From the IMG/VR virus record IMGVR_UViG_3300032516_000040, positions 1-51,013 of that record: DNA of 51,013 nucleotides. One strand, 5' to 3'. Made by a program: the position numbers and the translations under genes. Below the pieces are notes generated by a model. That model searched no databases and was not told the DNA's origin. It worked only from the letters and a program-made list of their open reading frames with translations. Below, one piece after another: positions 48,577 to 51,013 of this stretch (its first letter is position 1; each line of letters opens with the position of its first letter). The stretch is from a virus.

Positions 48577-48903
48577 TCAATCTCCTTTCTTAATTAAGAT
48601 CGGTCTTAACATCCTTCCAAAACGAACTGCTGACGGTTCAATAACTGTCCATGACTTTACTTCCTCGCGAATCCGTGTTTCCACTTCGATGAGCTGCTTC
48701 AGGAACTTCTCTTTTCCCTCAACAGGTCGCCGTTCTGGATCACATACATTACATTTATATACGTATTTAATCCACCTCCCTCTTCTTTCATAAGTACGAG
48801 ATCTTTTGTCTCCCTTTCGCATAACAGAACCGCACTGTTCACACTTCGTTTTTCTTTTACAGATTTCATAGTCTTTTGCTTTAGGTGATCTCATGAATAA
48901 CAT
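48577..48903 (-). CDS. Zinc-ribbon protein, 108 aa
   Basis: Residues 15-59 hold CKRKTKCEQCG and CNVC, giving a zinc ribbon in a very basic protein (RRGRWIKYVYK). The C-terminal half is helical. ATG at 48903 follows AAAGGAGAAAAAT. It sits between the DUF3150-like and AAA genes. A nucleic-acid-binding role is plausible from charge. Not a known named family. Confidence 0.6.
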   Translation of the reverse strand: MLFMRSPKAKDYEICKRKTKCEQCGSVMRKGDKRSRTYERRGRWIKYVYKCNVCDPERRPVEGKEKFLKQLIEVETRIREEVKSWTVIEPSAVRFGRMLRPILIKKGD

Positions 48904-48933
48904 ATTTTTCTCCTTTCAAAAAGCTTAAAGTGT

Positions 48934-49914
48934 TCAGTTCTGAGTTACTCTTAAATTTCGCTTAAACCTTCCCAGAACTTTATCCATATCCACTGACATA
49001 ACTGATTCCTCAAGACTCTTTATTTCTAAGTTTAAAGCATCTTTAAACGATTCATTAGACAAGTCACTCTTACTAACACTATCCAACTTTTCTTCAAGCT
49101 GACTTATATGTTGAATTATCTCAGTATCCACAAAATCCATTGACTTAAAAGACTCAGCAAACTTTTTAAATGAATTTATGGTTTTCATACTAAGACAATC
49201 TTTTTCTGTTCTTTCTTTCATGTTCTTAACTGACTTTAAAACCATGTACTTTAATCGAGAAACAACTTCTTCTAAAAATAAATCTAACTTCTGACTTACT
49301 TTCTCCCGATAAAGATTCTCCATTTCTGCTTTGCCTAAAGCAGCATCAGTCCCAAGTTTAGAAAATTCAGGAGACGTTACTTCAAATAAATCTAATTCAA
49401 ACTTAAACTTTTTCCCCAAATCTTCCTTTAGCGGAAACTTATCCCTTAATTTAGAAAGAACAATCTCCTTCTTACGCTGTAATATCTCCCCAGAATACTT
49501 CTTGGAAAGAATTTCTTCAAACATACCTTCATACTCATCAAGCATTTGACTTCTATCCTGTTCATAACCCTCAAGAAATTTTCTTACCTCAAAATAAAAA
49601 TCCTCCTCAAAAAGTCTTATTTTCTCCACAGTATCCTGTAAACGAGCATAAGGAACAAACCTTGCTGACCCAAATGGAAACGAAAACGAATTTTGAATTA
49701 AAACATTACACGCTTTTTGACGAATTGACCAAATCGACTCCAATCTTTCCTTCTTTGATAGACGTTTATGACCTAAAGAAATCTTATCTTTAGGAATGTT
49801 TTCTAACCCCAAATCTTCAGCTTTCAACTGAGTTGCGGCACCCCAGATTGAAAAGGATAAATCAGCTACAACACCAGCCTTATACAAATCAAAATTCATA
49901 GATTCATTTTTCAT
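48934..49914 (-). CDS. DUF3150-like phage protein, 326 aa
   Basis: LSFSIWGAATQL, then LGHKRLSKKERLESIWSIRQKACNVL and a helical centre match the DUF3150 family, whose members are encoded next to AAA+ ATPases in phages. Residues 90-330 are almost all helix with a coiled-coil end (ISQLEEKLDSVSK). The last residues (VLGRFKRNLRVTQN) resemble the end of the 46874 ORF. Function unknown; a partner or substrate of the AAA protein is a reasonable guess. Start ATG at 49914 after AAAGGAGAATGAT. Confidence 0.7.
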   Translation of the reverse strand: MKNESMNFDLYKAGVVADLSFSIWGAATQLKAEDLGLENIPKDKISLGHKRLSKKERLESIWSIRQKACNVLIQNSFSFPFGSARFVPYARLQDTVEKIRLFEEDFYFEVRKFLEGYEQDRSQMLDEYEGMFEEILSKKYSGEILQRKKEIVLSKLRDKFPLKEDLGKKFKFELDLFEVTSPEFSKLGTDAALGKAEMENLYREKVSQKLDLFLEEVVSRLKYMVLKSVKNMKERTEKDCLSMKTINSFKKFAESFKSMDFVDTEIIQHISQLEEKLDSVSKSDLSNESFKDALNLEIKSLEESVMSVDMDKVLGRFKRNLRVTQN

Positions 49915-49932
49915 ATCATTCTCCTTTTTAGG

Positions 49933-50034
49933 TTATCTACCTTGTCTAAGCAGAGTTTTATATCTTCGTTCACCTTTTACCATGTGTCTTCCACAAGTTT
50001 TACATTTCGTTAATCGTTGACAAGTTTCCCACAT
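49933..50034 (-). CDS. Very small Cys protein, 33 aa
   Basis: MWETCQRLTKCKTCGRHMVK starts at ATG 50034 after GGGGGATCTC. C, CKTC and H form a possible zinc knuckle. The rest is basic. It overlaps the end of the next gene (50000-50197) in another frame. It is short, but the motif and ribosome site make it credible. Confidence 0.4.
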   Translation of the reverse strand: MWETCQRLTKCKTCGRHMVKGERRYKTLLRQGR

Positions 50035-50197
50035 GAGATCCCCCTTCCAAAACTTCTAATTCATCACCACGAAAAAGAAGTCTTTTTCTAGAGTCGAGTT
50101 CAACCATCCAGTGAAATGGATAAACAGAACCATGGATTGCCACAATTTTTCCAAGCCTTCCATTCCAAGAAATTTTAACCTCATCTCCTAATTTCAT
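50000..50197 (-). CDS. Small KOW/SH3-like protein, 65 aa
   Basis: MKLGDEVKISWNGRLGKIVA starts at ATG 50197 after GGAAGGAGAAAAT. The beta-turn pattern (GDEV, GKIV, then a longer YPFHWMVELD) is typical of small barrel domains in KOW, SH3 or nucleic-acid-binding proteins. The similar protein at 19877 may be a paralogue. Confidence 0.55.
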   Translation of the reverse strand: MKLGDEVKISWNGRLGKIVAIHGSVYPFHWMVELDSRKRLLFRGDELEVLEGGSHVGNLSTINEM

Positions 50198-50238
50198 ATT
50201 TTCTCCTTCCTTTATTAGAACAAAAAATTGATCAAGAA

Positions 50239-50382
50239 TTATCCACACCAGGGATTTGAAATTGAACATAATATGTGGTCACAAGTTTTTTCTTCACATA
50301 GATTACAAAATAATTCTTTTATTTCAGGAGTCCACCAATCTGTTGAAACTTCATTTCCATAAATTTCTAATTGAATTTCCAT
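50239..50382 (-). CDS. Cys-rich small protein, 47 aa
   Basis: Start ATG at 50382 after AGGAGAAAGT. The centre has CNLCEEKTCDH and the end CSISNPWCG, giving five Cys and a His for one zinc site. The N-terminus is acidic (MEIQLEIYGNEVSTDWW). Typical of this genome's small zinc proteins. Function unknown. Confidence 0.55.
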   Translation of the reverse strand: MEIQLEIYGNEVSTDWWTPEIKELFCNLCEEKTCDHILCSISNPWCG

Positions 50383-50390
50383 ACTTTCTC

Positions 50391-50573
50391 CTATCCGTAA
50401 ATTTTTACTCCCTCTACTTTACGATAATCATCTTTAAAAATTCTTGACTTTGCTTTACCCAAAATATCATCTAACCAAATCAAATCTTTAACACACTTCT
50501 GACCTACAAAACCTATAGCTTCAACTTTTACTGTTCCATCAGACATAATTTCTATTGTTACTTTTTCTCTCAT
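50391..50573 (-). CDS. DUF2997-like protein, 60 aa
   Basis: The pattern VTIEIMSDGTVKVEAIGFVG, then QKCVKDLIWLDDILG matches the DUF2997 family, a small beta-alpha fold of unknown function that often neighbours AAA ATPase genes in phages and cyanobacteria. ATG at 50573 follows GGAGGTTTAC. Confidence 0.6.
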   Translation of the reverse strand: MREKVTIEIMSDGTVKVEAIGFVGQKCVKDLIWLDDILGKAKSRIFKDDYRKVEGVKIYG

Positions 50574-50617
50574 GTAAACCTCCTTCTGCAGATGATATTT
50601 TATTATGTTTCTTTTTA

Positions 50618-50791
50618 TTAAATCTTTGAAAATCGACTCAAAGGATTGTTATCTTCTAAAATTTTTCTAATTTGTTCCAATTCACTAACTATTTTGTTAA
50701 TTCGAAATACCCACTGAATAATTCCCATGGCTATTCCAAATATTCCTAAAAAAATAATCGATAATGCAATTAGTTGGCCTTCATTACTCAT
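50618..50791 (-). CDS. Small single-pass membrane protein, 57 aa
   Basis: MSNEGQLIALSIIFLGIFGI with IAMGIIQWVF gives one membrane segment at residues 7-29. The C-terminus is a basic/acidic helix (INKIVSELEQIRKILEDN). Start ATG at 50791 after AAAGGAGAAAGACT. A holin or spanin accessory role is possible from size, but nothing specific shows it. Confidence 0.55.
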   Translation of the reverse strand: MSNEGQLIALSIIFLGIFGIAMGIIQWVFRINKIVSELEQIRKILEDNNPLSRFSKI

Positions 50792-50824
50792 AGTCTTTCT
50801 CCTTTCGATTTTTATTTTTTTTTG

Positions 50825-50983
50825 TTATTCAGTGACCGCTTCAATTAAATCAGAACATGCCGGACATAACGGTCTAAATGGATCATCATCATCACTCATT
50901 CCAAATGGAAAATATGTTGCTAGTATTTTAGGAAACCAACGTTCGCATTGATAACACACGAGCTTTTGTATTATTTTTTTCAT
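50825..50983 (-). CDS. Small zinc-ribbon protein, 52 aa
   Basis: Start ATG at 50983 after GGAGGATAAG. CYQCERWF near the N-terminus and CPAC near the end form a four-Cys zinc ribbon around an Asp-rich loop (SDDDDPF). Function unknown. It is the first gene of this strand in the window. Confidence 0.55.
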   Translation of the reverse strand: MKKIIQKLVCYQCERWFPKILATYFPFGMSDDDDPFRPLCPACSDLIEAVTE

Positions 50984-51013
50984 CTTATCCTCCTTAGTTT
51001 TCAAAAATGTTTC

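Noticed and set aside
1-51013. CRISPR array or integron integrase
   Set aside because: No set of regularly spaced identical direct repeats was seen, and no tyrosine recombinase of the IntI type was recognised in any frame.

Overview
The window is most consistent with part of a large, low-G+C, double-stranded DNA tailed phage. Nearly every gene lies on the minus strand, genes are packed with 1-30 base overlaps, and the set is phage-like: terminase large subunit, lytic transglycosylase, RecA/UvsX-like recombinase, SbcC/SbcD (gp46/gp47-like) pair, gp32-like ssDNA-binding protein, clamp and clamp loader, 5' nuclease, two sigma-like factors and dozens of small Cys-rich proteins. No ribosomal or housekeeping operon is present. 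The host cannot be named from the sequence.

Layout. 33-3258: unknown proteins and small zinc-ribbon/Cys-rich genes, several separated by 40-85 bp imperfect palindromes that look like integron attC recombination sites; the stop codon often lies inside the attC end box. 3467-8561: terminase, DnaQ-like exonuclease, dNMP kinase, small zinc proteins, a metallopeptidase. 8539-21038: clamp loader, nucleotidyltransferase, a sigma-like factor, class II ribonucleotide reductase, transglycosylase, SbcC, HNH, SbcD, 5' nuclease and recombinase. This part carries four copies of a small element with GNRA-loop hairpins. 21041-21244 is a TnpB zinc-finger remnant.

21304-35521 mixes a 7-deazaguanine pathway (FolE, QueE, QueD, QueC and a DpdA-type base-exchange enzyme) with replication genes (ssDNA-binding protein, a uracil-DNA-glycosylase/exonuclease/polymerase A fusion, sliding clamp) and candidate decoration enzymes: glycosyltransferase, PIG-L-type deacetylase, radical SAM enzyme, short-chain dehydrogenase and two methyltransferases. 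The simplest reading is that the phage makes preQ0, swaps it for guanine in its DNA, and may modify it further.

35749-38606 holds a second sigma-like factor, a radical SAM enzyme translationally coupled to a protein with an N-terminal SNSSS signature, and a second cluster of attC-like sites. 38603-51013 holds an Rnl2-like RNA ligase, a multi-PAS hybrid histidine kinase, NAD-dependent DNA ligase, a shortened tRNA-Tyr-like gene, an ATP-dependent ligase, a Ycf46-like AAA ATPase with a DUF3150-like partner, and many small zinc or membrane proteins.

Most interesting are the attC-like cassette junctions inside a phage genome, the expanded 7-deazaguanine cluster, and the radical SAM/SNSSS pair. Several small genes look frameshifted in short A-runs while every large gene is intact. 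All functions are inferred from sequence motifs read by eye; no database search was run.
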